A DNA stretch of 64,000 nucleotides from Mesodorylaimus sp. YZB2_4 (Eukaryota > Nematoda > Enoplea > Dorylaimida > Dorylaimidae): assembly GCA_030248295.1 (NCBI GenBank), contig JASANH010001214.1, positions 145,669 through 209,668 of the forward strand, read 5' to 3'. A model generated the notes under the pieces. The model saw nothing but the letters and a program-made list of their open reading frames with translations, was not told the DNA's origin and searched no databases. A program made the translations under genes and the position numbers. Position 1 is the first letter of the stretch; the number at the start of each line of letters is the position of its first letter. Shown piece after piece: positions 35,101-46,261 of this stretch.

Positions 35101-36975
35101 CATCGTCAGGCATCCAGTCGTAGCCGTCATGTGAGTCCAGGCTTTGACAGAGCTAGGTGGGTGGGCTTCTGTAAGCGGAAATAATTTCATCCAATGCGCT
35201 TATTTTAGGTCCATGCTCGAGATGTTTTTCCCTGTGTTGTGTTCCTCTTGTCGTGCCAACTAGTGCCTGGTTCGATTTTTAGTTTTTTACTCCAGCTCTT
35301 TTGTTGATGTAAATTAGGCTTAAGCCCCCCCAGCTGTCTTTTCTGCTTTTCGTATCATATGTCCCACCTACCCGCACATCTCGCTTTTCTGGCATGATTA
35401 TTGTTCATGCTGCGTCTTCACGTTTGAAGTAATGCAAATCTCTACCCCCAATCATGTCGCTCTTCGAACCGAACGTTATCTGAGCTTCTTCTAATCCATT
35501 TCTTCACTCAGTCAGAGCAACTCGGCGGCACTAGGCCAGCCGAGGTCAAGCAGTTACTTCCTTTGGATGACCAACACCGAATAGGATGCTCGGGATGCAG
35601 CGCTTTGGTTATAAAATACGTGAAGGGCAATGGCAGTAATCAGTCGAGATGTGCGTAGTAAAGCGCTCTTCCCTGAAACACGCGTACCTACAGTACTGCA
35701 CGTGGCAGCAACAGAGAGAGTTTTTGCAGAGATCATGGAAAGTATTGAGGTGAGGCAGCGGCGTCAACATTGGCGTCCATTGCCTGATGTACTGTAGCTT
35801 GTTCGTGATAGTAGCAGACTCTGTTTGGGGGCAGCGGTTAGATAAGACTCTGTAATACACAAGTGCGTGTTATACCAGGGAGGCAAGAACGACTGACAAG
35901 ATCACTCCATCATCAAAAGCGACGATATGACTTGACAGCGATGGAGGCCTTGCCCAGCGAGCTTCTCTGTTATTAGCAGACGTGTCTACCGGGTCTTCTC
36001 ATAAAAACTTCCATATGTCTTCTTGATCAAACCTTTTCATGACTTTTTTGACTTTGCATTTTTTATTTCTTCCACGCGTGCTTCTGCATTTCTCTTTAGA
36101 GATATTTTCGCACCTTATCAAGCTCACGCATTGACAAAACTGTTTGCATATACTGTGCAGTGATCCCCGCAGGCCGGACTGCAGAGACATGAGTTTTTAT
36201 TGTGTCAAGCCGTCGTCGAGACACCCTGCTAGCTTAGAAATACTGTACGCTAGGATCTAATAGATAAGGTAATCGCCTGCTCTGGTCATATCCCTAGTCG
36301 CAAGCACAGGAGCGCACAACACTGTAGGCGCATGTGATATCCATCCACCCCAGTAAGGGTGGGATATCTTTTCCGGTTCGAATCACTCACTGCGGGGCCC
36401 TTAAAAACACGAACAATAACCGTACTGACCGTGAGCTTACTATGTCGACTCATGGACACCTCCACAACGGATCGGTCGAACAAGAATACGAGAGCCGAAA
36501 CTATGATAGGGCGAAGGGAAGAGTGTCTGGAGTCGGTACCGAACGCACCAGCCGATGTTCATCGACAACTGGAGATCTTATCAGCCTGATAAGGGAAGGA
36601 TCAGGAGGGCCATACCTAGACCTGGTACAGAGAACAAGTGGTTTTGGCTAGATCTGATCTGAGCACCCTACCCCACATGAACAGTTGCTCACGCATACCA
36701 AAAGACGATGTCCATTGTCATCGATCGCCCGATGTCAAGCCAAAAAGGAAAACTTTGCCGATTTAGATCCGTGCTTAACATATATTCATTCGTTTCTGAT
36801 TTATTGCACAAGGCTTAACAAAGTCATCGCTTCTCACTGATCGCTGCATTCGCCAAATTACGTTCATCATTGTTTATCTTTTGAGTTTCTTCCACTGATG
36901 ACCTAGCGCGTGATCAATTCCCTCAGGGGCCCCTTGCGCAAAACATCTCTTACGTTAGGTTCGTAAGCCATGTAC
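32157..36975. other. Long intergenic region with one possible small exon
   Basis: No complete gene is supported. The most coding-like stretch is 34390-34511 on the plus strand: after an acceptor-like TTTCACTGCACAG it reads KEEEEELEILAAIHQRHVAL and ends DRIPK before a TAA. It may be the last exon of a small unannotated gene, but no phase-compatible upstream exon was found. AATAAA on the minus strand at 36805-36800 could end the metalloproteinase-like transcript. Confidence 0.3.
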
Positions 36976-38940
36976 CTAAAAGGCACGCATTAGTACAGGT
37001 GTAGAGAGCCATGCTAGGGCGTGCCTATTTCCAACCAAAAAGCACGCCTTTTCGCCGACATTAAAAGACACGGTGGACGGAAACTTGTCAAATCTGCCCT
37101 GTGAGTCTTCGAATAGCGCCTTGTTGCTACCGGCCTCCCACAAAACGAATCTATCGCCCTAAATTAGGGGACGGATGTATCAGCATAATTACACAGTACC
37201 CGTCCTTTAGCTTACTTGGTACAAAACCAAATGTCCAGAGAGCAGTTAAAATGCGCCTTCGGGTGTGATTCGTATGTCATTTTGGGGAGAATCGGTCATA
37301 GAGAGGATTGTAGGAATAGGCCCAGACTCGTCGACCTACGGCAAAATCAGAAACAATTTACTGTATGATTTATTGGACCATCAGCATTCAAGTCTACCTT
37401 GGAACAGATAAGTCTTGTTGTTCGGCTGGTCTGTAAGACCTGCTGTCACGTAGCTAGGTCCATGCGGGAACCGTCCAGAAAGGTGGAACCTGGTGCCAGA
37501 GTTTGGTGGATTTCGTTCAATGTCAGCTTTTCTCCAACCATTATTTCCGTTAAAAAAATAGGTGGCACCATCGCTGCCAGTCACAACGGCATTAAAATTG
37601 GGGCATGCAGCGCCAGTAGATGGACCGCCTAGAGGAGTTACTTCTGGCGGCCGGGTTGTAGCTCCTTCGCGTGGGCCTGAACAAAAACTATACAAGCACA
37701 GGACAATGGACTCCGAAAGGGACCCTGTTACCGTAAGCTTCCTGGATGGCTTGCATATCGTAATGGCTCAGAACAAATGGCTTGATTTGTCCTCGTCCAT
37801 CGAGATCAGGATGGCGGTAGAAAGGGTACATGATGGCTTCCTCCTGATCCAAGAGGGAAAGACCCAGTGCGTGCCCCGTTTCGTGGATGGTAACAGAAAA
37901 CAGATCAGTGTAGCTGCCTTCCTTGATGTGACCGGCATTTTCAAAGGTCCATTTCTCGTCATCGTCAAAGTGCAGACCGCCGTTTCTTGGGTAAAAGGCG
38001 TGAGCCACAACGCCACCGAAAAGCAGTGCAGTCGGACCAAGGATTGGATAAGACAACCTTCACGCGCCTTCCTCGTCCTCCGTCGAATTTGTAGCCGTCA
38101 CCATGGTCTCCTCGACCAAAATCGAATTGCTTATCGGAATCGGCATTAGACGGCACTTCAGTGAAATTCAGTGGAATGACCTTGCTCCAAACTTGAAACG
38201 CTTCTCGGATGGCCCGCCTAGAATAAATAAGTTTGTTGCAAGCTCCCTGGAAGATGTGTCTTGGGCAACTAGTTTTGCATATTTTTATGTTGCAGTCAGT
38301 GACTCACCTGACAGCTGCAGCATCGAGTTGAGGTGAAGATTTTATCAGTTTCCATGTCACAACGTCCTGGTCCCACTTTGAGAGAAAAGCTAAAAATCAA
38401 ATATGATTCCCTCCTTTTTCCTCACGATCAGGTTATTGCTGCTAAGTAGTGCGTCAATCGATGTATTTTACTCGTGAACTCACGGAAGGTAAAAATTACG
38501 TGTTTTGAGTCCATGGCTATTTTGGCCTCCTTCGAACATACAGGTGGTCCAACTTACAGTACATGCTCTGCTCCTCCTGTTGCTGACATCACCCATTCCG
38601 CATCGAGGCGCGAGCATCTTCAATTTCGTCTTCTCATCCAGCTCGCCAGTCACTGGCAAGTGAGCGAATTGTTGGAAAGCTCTAGAACGCACACGCTGCC
38701 CAATGGCCACTCTCCCACGACTCCAGAGGAATACCTGATGGCATTGGTTCTGGCAGCTGCTCGCAGGTGTGGGTTTCCAGACCTCTTGGTCGATGGGGAC
38801 AAATAACCGAACTGTTCCAGGTACTCCTAAACAGACCGTTGTGAGAGACCGAAATGATGGCACTTGTGCTCACGAACATCGGGATTCAACTTGTCGTCAG
38901 CAAAGGCCTGAGCGGCCAAGATGGCAAAGAGGCAAACTGT
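36976..38940 (-). pseudogene. Matrix metalloproteinase-like gene (M10A) with hemopexin-type tail, probably decayed
   Basis: Visible pieces in order: signal-like stretch near 38930 (ITVCLFAILAAQAFA), pro-domain (38826-38735; 38695-38558) with FQQFAHLPVTGELDEKT and cysteine switch PRCGMGD, catalytic start SKWDQDVVTWKL (38389-38308), HGDGYKFDGG (from 38217), and AHAFYPRNGG to the zinc site HETGHALGLSL with Met-turn IMYP (to 37732). A hemopexin-like exon follows (37676-37398; YFFNGNNGWRKADI, TYLFQG), then RRVWAYSYN and a last piece to 36976. Lesions: no ATG before the signal stretch; pro-domain exons do not join in frame; no AG acceptor or continuous frame between DGG and AHAFYP; third zinc His is Leu; frame change and TAA in the penultimate piece. 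Some could be unusual splicing, but together they point to decay. Confidence 0.7.
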
Positions 38941-41900
38941 AATCTTTATTACCGTCGTATCCAAAAGTGGGCGATCGAGTAGATTTGAGGTCTGAAGATT
39001 GTTAGATTGCTTTGTTTGAAGTCTAAGCCGGATAGAAAGTTGGAGTGTCGAAGCGCCCTCTTAGCACTTGGCTTCGAAGTTGGATATGCTCTTATCCTGC
39101 TGAATTCTGACCCTGACCATGATTAACATTTCCAATAGACCGGTTCCTACCGAATTCTGAAGATCTGCCTGGGAGCTTTGGACTACAAATATCGGCCTCC
39201 TTGCAGTGTAGTCGTCGAGTGAGGAGTCGACTGTCGTCCTTGTAATCAGTAAAATTCACTGAGAATGCGAGTTATGGTTCGGCTTGTATCTTTTACAGAT
39301 CCATACAAAATAGCGCGTTTTGTGCTGTTATTCATCTCTGTGCTTGCATTGTGCAGGTGAATCTTCAAGAGTCCTCACACCCTGCAACAACCCAAACGAG
39401 TCACGGGTAGAGATCGTTTTGTTCTATCTTTCAATCAGAACTGTTTGAGTTGCCAAGACCAATGGGAAGGCAAGGTCGGCAGCCGTGATCATGAACATGA
39501 ATACAGTTTTGTTTACTGTTCTGTAGAAGTTCGGGACTCTGTCTATGACAGCTTGCAAGGTCAGAGCAAGAGGTGTCGTGATTCGGTGACGATGTTGAAA
39601 CAGCTAATTTTCAGTGAAGTTGGTCGTTCCTACCTGCGGACGTGCCATTACAAAGCGCAAGTCAGTTTGTAGACCTAGCCCAGAAACTAATCGAGAACGC
39701 ATCGTGCGCGGAATCATAAGGGTAGTTGGCTACAACAGTTGACTCGCTTGCACGGTTAGACAGTCTGTTGTAAAATGGAATTTTTCCCTGCAAGTTAGAA
39801 AGGTGTGTACATAAGCTGCGAAGTCATCGCACCCTATATTTTATAAGATGTGCTTGAGAAGCTACAACTGTTAACAAAAAGTTTGCAGACACACGGGGTT
39901 TGATCTTCTCTTATCTGCCAAATAACCATGTCATGTTCATAACATCATCGGAGTGAATGGACGGGAATCGCCATAAAACCTCTCTTGTCTCCGAGGCTAT
40001 ATTTGGTGCTCAGAATTTCAAAGGATTTTGACCCAGGGGATTTGAGTGAGGGGAAGCTGATAGGGATCTGACGGGACGGGAATCGAGTATGTTCCGACCA
40101 AAGTAACAACATATTATTAAGATCTTCTTACCAGTATGCTGTATGTACTGCAGACCCTGAAGAAGAGGCACTTGTTACTAGCAGAAATATAAAGGATGAG
40201 AGAGCAAAAATGTGAAACGGAAATCGAATAGTAGCTGCTAAAATGGATCTTATGCTACATTACAATGATTCATCAGAAATCAGAAATTTTCAACTGAAAT
40301 TTTATCTCCCAGGGAGACTTTCGTAAAATCACATCAGAAAAATGCTCGCATTTTCTAGTACCTACGCGGCTTGAATTTTTTGCAGAATGAGCATGCAGCA
40401 ATTAATTGATGTGTCAATTTTTGAACACCTGATTGCGAGCAAGAGTGAAAATGAATGCAGTAAAATTTCGTAGGCCAAAAAAAGAAAAAACCACGAACTC
40501 TAGGGCCAGGTTTCACCAAGTTACAAGCAATACAAGTCACACATTCACAAGCTACAAGCTCGCAAGTTACGAGTCTTCAAGCGATCCCAGTTTCGCGAAA
40601 GTGAATAATCCATTGACAGCTCCTAGAGTTACAAGACTTTCTGAAGAACACGGACGGCGACTACGAGCAATTCGGTTTCATGAACTTACGAGCTATCAGA
40701 AAAAGAGTGGGCGGAGACTCGTAAGTTGTGAAGAATTTTGTACGAGTCAGAACGAGACTCGTAGGACTTGAAGCATTGCCCGTTTTCATCATTCTGCTCG
40801 CCCTATGTTTTTGCTAAGGATTCCTTTCTTTTTGTCTTTTGGCAGGCCAATCATGATGGCAGGAACCAGAATTTGTCTGCCTTGCGAAAGGGGCCTAACT
40901 TATCACAGCACCTTGCCCTCTCACCTTCCGAAAAATCAATGCGCTGCAGCCTTCTGAATTTGGTCTTCTTTACAAGTTCTGCCTCGATTCCTCACAAGTC
41001 CCCTTTTTTACAAGGGCCGGAAAATTCGTGGTGAAACGCTCGTCCGTCGGTCTTGTGACTTGTTGCCCGTATTTCTATATACTTGCAACGTGTTCGTCCT
41101 TGACAGCTCACAGGCTCTTTGAAACCACGCATCTCTCACGCTTACATTTCTAACTTGTGACTTTGTTCGTGGTGAAACGCGGTTACTTGTAAAATAGCCA
41201 CTTGTGGCGCTTGTAACGCTTGGAAGCGCCTAGGTGAAACAGGGGCCAGGCGGGGTGAAATATGGTTTCAAAGGCAAAAACTACGTAACGAGGCGTAATT
41301 CAATCTTAATTTTTATCGATTATTTAAATAAGTGATCAGGAGAAATCAAAGGATCATTTCTGTCCAAAAAATGTCCGCAACTTTTTTTCTGAGGTTATCA
41401 GCCAGCGGTCACTGGAAAATTTTGAGAAAAACAGCGATAAGGCGTTTCATTTGTTGAGGGAAGTCATGGACTTTGTGCTTTGCATTGCTTGTTGTGCGGG
41501 TGAATCTCGCTTTTACTGTAGAATGTATGATAATGTCGGCCCAAACTGACATGGCACCGTAAGAAAATATAGGAGCATAAAACATGTGAACAAGACTCAT
41601 AGACTCGTACGTTTATTTATCGAATAGGAAGTTGATGCTGTGCTTTAGTGAGCTTATTGCTCTGAATGAGGAATACTGGAAGCATTAGATAGAACAATAG
41701 AAAAATGTCCGAGAAGAATGTTTACTAAGACCCTGCCACGGGTGCAAATCTTATGGCACAAGAAACTTCATTTACGTTGATATTTAGTTTAATATTTTAT
41801 CCATAGCTTTAGCGACGTGTTTGTAACATGTCGCTAAAGCTAAACGATTTCGGCAAGGAGCCGTCCAGTTGGCTGCTAAGTTACATGTTTCTAGGAGCGG

Positions 41901-42063
41901 TGTTTTGTGTGCCTGAGTGCGCTGCTATAGGAAAGCCAAGTACGAGTGATGAAAGTTTAATCACTTATGTGCAAACTGAGTGAATTGATGAAAAATATTT
42001 GTCATGAGTCTCGAAATGATTGGCGAGGTAAGATAACCATTAACCAAGAGAGGATCTCCAAAG
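38941..42063. other. Intergenic, candidate MITE inside, no gene recognised
   Basis: No exon with recognisable coding character was found. The stretch around 40500-41250 looks like a degenerate inverted-repeat element (listed separately). The right end should hold the promoter of the lectin gene starting at 42064. Confidence 0.35.
40503..41247. mobile_element. Candidate MITE rich in ACAAGTTAC-type motifs
   Basis: The left end reads GGGCCAGGTTTCACC (40503-40517). The right end reads GGTGAAACAGGGGCC (41233-41247), an imperfect inverted match. Inside, ACAAG/CTTGT motifs recur many times, in one orientation on the left and mostly the opposite on the right. There is no clear target-site duplication and no transposase. 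Confidence 0.4.
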
Positions 42064-43111
42064 ATGGTCGCTTTGAGAGTTTTTATGGTTATCTGCTTAA
42101 TGAGCCTTCCCCACAGATACGTCATCAGCAACCCAACATGGGGTAATATACCTGAAAAATTTTTAGTATTATGACTATCCAAAAAGTTTTCTTTGTAGGG
42201 GATTATACGTGCATCAATAAAACTGCAGCCAGTGAGATCTGCGCAAATACTTTTGGTGGCGTTGCCGATGGGAGCAGTTGCTTCTTCAACCCCTTTAATG
42301 CAACATTGGAGACAAACTGGGAAAATGCTTGGGCCTATTGTGAGGCACAAGGAGCCACTTTGGCTCAAATAAATACTCAGAGCGAGCTTGATCTCATCCA
42401 GGTAACAGCGGAATGGCTATGTGCCATTTTCTTGCTGCAGCATTTTGGAATGAGGACTCTTTACAGAACTACCTCAAATCGGCGTCTTGGATAGGCGGTC
42501 GTCGCTACAACCGTACAGGTCAAATTGGCAACTGCGCTATCACACCACAAACAACTTTCTGGTACTCTAGTGCAACAACCCCGAATCTGTTGTTACCGGC
42601 TGCAAAAACGTTCCTGCGAGGCGACTATTGCATCGACACGGACCAAGGCTCCGGAGACTGTCTATCCGTGCCACTGACGAAAGGCAAACTTCTTGTCGAG
42701 GATTGCACCAACTCTCTCGTGCCGCTATGCCAGTACAAAGGTAAAGAAAGACGCAGAACATGCCTTCTTTAAGGACCTCTTAAAGATAGATAGGAAATTA
42801 TGTACTGTTCATACATAGGTATATTCTTCCAATGCACTACCATCATTTCCTTCGTAGGGCAAGCTCAAGCTTACTCACGGCAAATCCTCAGGGTCGACGA
42901 GACACCAGTCGAGATTGTACCAGGAGATATTCATGAAGACTGCGCATGGGAATGTTCAAAGAGGGTATATTGCAGAACCTTCAACTACCGCTGCAAGGAT
43001 TCTATAAGCTCTTGTGAGCTTTTCGCCATGTCTATGAGTGATAGCGTGTATCTAAAAATGAGCGAAACCAGCAGTAATTCAGAATGCATAGCGTACGACT
43101 ATGTTCGATGA
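42064..43111 (+). CDS. Secreted C-type lectin-like protein with PAN/apple domain
   Basis: Exon 1 (42064-42142) gives a signal peptide (MVALRVFMVICLMSLP). Exon 2 (42199-42401) and exon 3 (about 42441-42740) form a CTLD: WENAWAYCEAQGATLAQINT, FWNEDSLQNYLKSASWIGGR, DCLSVPLTKGKLLVEDC and VPLCQYK. Exon 4 (42858-43111) reads QILRVDETPVEI, DCAWECSKRVYCRTFNYRC and CELFAMSM, a PAN/apple pattern, and ends at TGA. AATAAA follows at 43271. Junctions 1/2 and 3/4 are GT-AG and in phase. The 39-bp intron 42402-42440 has GT-AG ends but leaves exon 3 one base out of frame, so the copy is either mutated or spliced in an unusual way. Expected role: secreted carbohydrate or surface binding. Confidence 0.72.
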
Positions 43112-43779
43112 GTACGGGAGTGGCAGAAAGTACACGACCGATATTGCCACCTACTGGCAGGCACGTTTTCTTGTAACGGGGCGAATGAAGAAGAGACGAC
43201 ACTGTGCCCATTTAGTGAGTTGAGTGCTTCACTGGCTTTTGATAATCTCCCTGCAGTGTTTGAGTGCCACAATAAATGATGTATATTTGGCCATCTTGAC
43301 ACTGCTTATGTAAATCGGAACCTTGCCAATTTCATCCTCACGCACTTAATTCCCGCAAGATTGACATGGCGCATAATGTTCTGCAGTGAAGACTTGCAAG
43401 AGCAGCTGAATGACCTCCGCTTTACTTTATATCACCGTCCAGGAGCGGATCAATTAAGACCCTCCATGCAGGCTTTTGGTCCAAGCTTAATGGTCCAGGT
43501 AGGGCTTAAAGAATTACAGAAGCCTAGACTGGGCCTTTTATGTACAGTAGTTAAGGTGGACTAATCTTAGTCTTCTTTCTTTTGAAGTATGGTGCTTTAT
43601 GCTGTCTTCCGTGTCCATCTCATCTCACATAAATAGCCTCGCATTTGTTGCAGTTTAGTGCGGATACTGTAAGCCAGGCTTTCTGATCCAGTCTTTAGGT
43701 CATCACATTCTCAGCAGCGAGGTCTACGTTAACAAGTGATCAGTTGTTTTAATACTCCAGTGCCAATCACATTCTTCGC
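43112..43779. other. Intergenic, 3' UTR and poly(A) signal of the lectin gene
   Basis: AATAAA at 43271-43276 probably ends the upstream lectin transcript. Nothing else coding was recognised. Confidence 0.45.
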
Positions 43780-44500
43780 ATCCGAGTCAAGAATGGTGTA
43801 TCTGAAAGCAGAATGATAAGTCTGTTTAGCACTGATGACAAAGTAAAGTACTTTTTGCCATGACGAAAATACAGGTTTTTGTCGGCGTTAAAAGAAAATT
43901 TTGATCGAAATTTAGCGAAATATATGCTGATCAGATTGTTGAATATATTCATTCGAATAGCCAGCCCAAATGACGAACTGATCACCCTATGTCGAAAAAT
44001 TAGAGAAATTCAAAAAGTGAAAATAACTTGTGCAACGATGCTACTTTAAATAAAATGAGATGGCCTCCATTCAACTTTCTGGTGTAAATGGGACGCCATC
44101 TTTCAAATCTTTCGGAAATCCTCCTTGCAAACTTAACTTGCCTGTGTTTGACTGCCAGATATAAGACCAAACTCGACGACCTTGGGAAGAAGTACAGAAT
44201 ACAGTCAACGTGAGAACACATCCCTCGCTCAGGTGTACTGCACCTTGAAGAAGGTAAGTTTTTGGGCTCCCAAAAAAATCTGTTGCTGCTGTCTAGCTCG
44301 TGGGTCCGTCAGGAAACACTAGTCCGATCTTGAATGGTGTGGCAGAATTATGCGGTCCATTTATGTCCCTTTTCCTCCAGCCAGTGTTACCATTAAAGGA
44401 ACACCCTAGCCACCCTGCTGTACTGTAACACCAGTTTTCGAGTCGCAAAAGAAGCATAGCGTTGATTGAGTTTAGTTGTTTTACAGTTGGAACAATACGT
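43780..44500 (-). pseudogene. Second hemopexin-like segment related to the 37-kb metalloproteinase
   Basis: Minus-strand pieces mirror the tail of the 37-kb locus in the same order. FNGNTGWRKRDING (about 44400) corresponds to FNGNNGWRKADIER. GRRVWSYIWQSN (about 44180) corresponds to GRRVWAYSYNP. GDQFVIWAGYSNEY (about 43985) corresponds to GDRFVLWEAGSNKA. FRSKFSFNADKNLYF follows in another frame. Stops and frame changes separate the pieces, and no pro-domain or HExxH part is visible. It is a truncated, inactive relative. Confidence 0.6.
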
Positions 44501-44690
44501 GTAGAAGCCAAATGCGTATGCGCAATAGCACGAATCTGGCCCCTGGAATATTCGCCGATAGGTTGCAGCAGATGAATACGGATACGGAAAGAGCGGTGGG
44601 GCTTACGCATTCGCCACATCAGCAACTTACTGTATACGAGCATTGTCAAAGCGGGGTGTGGAATCCATTATGCTCAAAACGTGATCGACA

Positions 44691-45428
44691 ATGAAGATCT
44701 TCTTAATTGCTATACTGTTGCCTAAAGTTTTCCAGACCCTTGGAAAAACATGCGATCCAGTTTTGACCGCTCATCCTGAAGCAAATCTTGAGATCATCTT
44801 CGATGGCAAGGACGAGGGCGGTGTGGAGCACTGCATTTTCCAAATAGACAACCAATCTATTTCGAATCTACCAAACGGTGACTCCATGACAAATCGGTCA
44901 AATGCTGCAGAGCAATGCAAAAACTACAGTGCATGGCTACCACAACTCAAAACTAATGAAATCGAAACCCTTTTGGTCAATGAAGTCCGTAAGAAGATGC
45001 CGCAGGTTAATTTTTTATTGGGTTGCAAGTATCATATTTACGAGAACAGCAGTGTCACGGTGGAGTGGGATAGCGGAGGTGGGATCGTGTTGACTCATGA
45101 TCAACTGAATAAATTCGCATATTCCGATGACAGAAAGGCCGGCGACATCGTATATGCACAAATCCAAACTTTAAATGTTGGGTGGAATGCTGGGAGCCCA
45201 AATGTAAACCCATTTTTTGGACCAATTATAGTAATTTGCCATTACACCCCGAGCAATATTCCTTCTGATGCAACAACAACAGCAGCACCATGGACTACCA
45301 CAACCTCTGCTTATGAAACCTCAACGAAGAGAACCAACGGACAAGATGCAAATGGACAAATTCAAGGAGCACTCATTTTTGTACCAGTATTAATTGTTTC
45401 GAAGATACTTTTTGGTGTTCTTCCATGA
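44691..45428 (+). CDS. CTLD-like surface protein with probable GPI-anchor signal
   Basis: An intronless frame of 245 aa begins MKIFLIAILLPKVFQTLG, a signal peptide. The body carries CTLD-like features: AAEQCKNYSAWLPQLKTNEI (the helix-1 Cys and following sequence), FLLGCKY, VTVEWDSGGG and a final GPIIVICHY. The canonical WIGG block is not clear, so the fold call is moderate. A Thr/Ser-rich stalk (TTTAAPWTTTTSAYETSTKR) follows. The last 24 residues, from GQIQG, are a hydrophobic tail (ALIFVPVLIVSKILFGVLP) with no basic stop-transfer, the usual form of a GPI attachment signal. It lies 1.6 kb downstream of the CTLD-PAN gene in the same direction, suggesting a local lectin cluster. Confidence 0.72.
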   Translation: MKIFLIAILLPKVFQTLGKTCDPVLTAHPEANLEIIFDGKDEGGVEHCIFQIDNQSISNLPNGDSMTNRSNAAEQCKNYSAWLPQLKTNEIETLLVNEVRKKMPQVNFLLGCKYHIYENSSVTVEWDSGGGIVLTHDQLNKFAYSDDRKAGDIVYAQIQTLNVGWNAGSPNVNPFFGPIIVICHYTPSNIPSDATTTAAPWTTTTSAYETSTKRTNGQDANGQIQGALIFVPVLIVSKILFGVLP

Positions 45429-45906
45429 TCACCAGGAAATCATTGATCAGCGTACTTCAGTTTCATGACAGCTTTACGTTTCGTGGTGATTCAAACAAAG
45501 GAAATATCGATTTTAGAGATAAATCATGCCTTAAAATGTAATTTGTCCTTATTACTCAGTTCTTTATCAGAAAAGATCAAAATTCCATCGAAATTTATGA
45601 AATGCGCAAAGAAACAGACGACAAAAGCAACAATTGCTCTTTGACAAAGCTGAAGTCAAACAATTTAGACGCTGTTGGTCTCCAAAATTAAAGAGCAATG
45701 ACCCCATCGGAGGAAATTTAATCAATATAAGTCCTAATCCACTAATTTAGTAATGGGGCAGTCGTATTCTAATCGTGGTGCGATTATTTTAGAATCTTTG
45801 CAGCTTTGACTTACAAGAAATTTCTAATAATTCTCAGAATCCTCGCCCTTTTTGCATTAGGCGTTTTAAAGAGCGCCTAATACAAAACTTCAGGAAAATA
45901 ATTTTC
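45429..45906. other. Intergenic / 3' UTR, no gene recognised
   Basis: AT-rich sequence between convergent genes. No exon recognised. Confidence 0.4.
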
Positions 45907-46261
45907 TCATGATCCCAATTTGACCCCATAGGACTTCATGTCACTAGAAGTGAGAAGTGTGATGTGTGGCTTATTTTCAGAAGATCCCTTTTGGAAATAA
46001 TCCTGTGCTAGGTAGAAAAGCAGATCCTTCAACTCTGGATCAGGTCTATTTGGAACCCACTCAATCTTGCAATACGAAGATCTTCGATTGTCTTCACTAT
46101 TGGAACTGGTGAGCGAATAGATCTGCACCCTCCCCCCCCCCCCCAACGTCTGATGACTTTTGTCGTTCTGTTCATCCACAGATTGAGCGATCTTACGTGC
46201 GCCTTCCACCTTGATCCTGGCTTTTTTGCCAGACTTCCAGTCTGGGAAATAAACGAGCTCT
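45907..46261 (-). CDS. Possible 3' exon of an unknown gene
   Basis: After an acceptor-like TTTTCAG the frame stays open for about 117 codons to TGA at 45907. It starts ELVYFPDWKSGKKARIKVEG and ends SSDMKSYGVKLGS; in between are CKIEWVPNRPDPELKDLLFY and a poly-G tract (about 46133-46145) read as glycines. A further piece upstream (about 46370-46310, KPGFGVIKEYESKCGN) could be an earlier exon, but the phase does not match. No family recognised. Confidence 0.3.
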
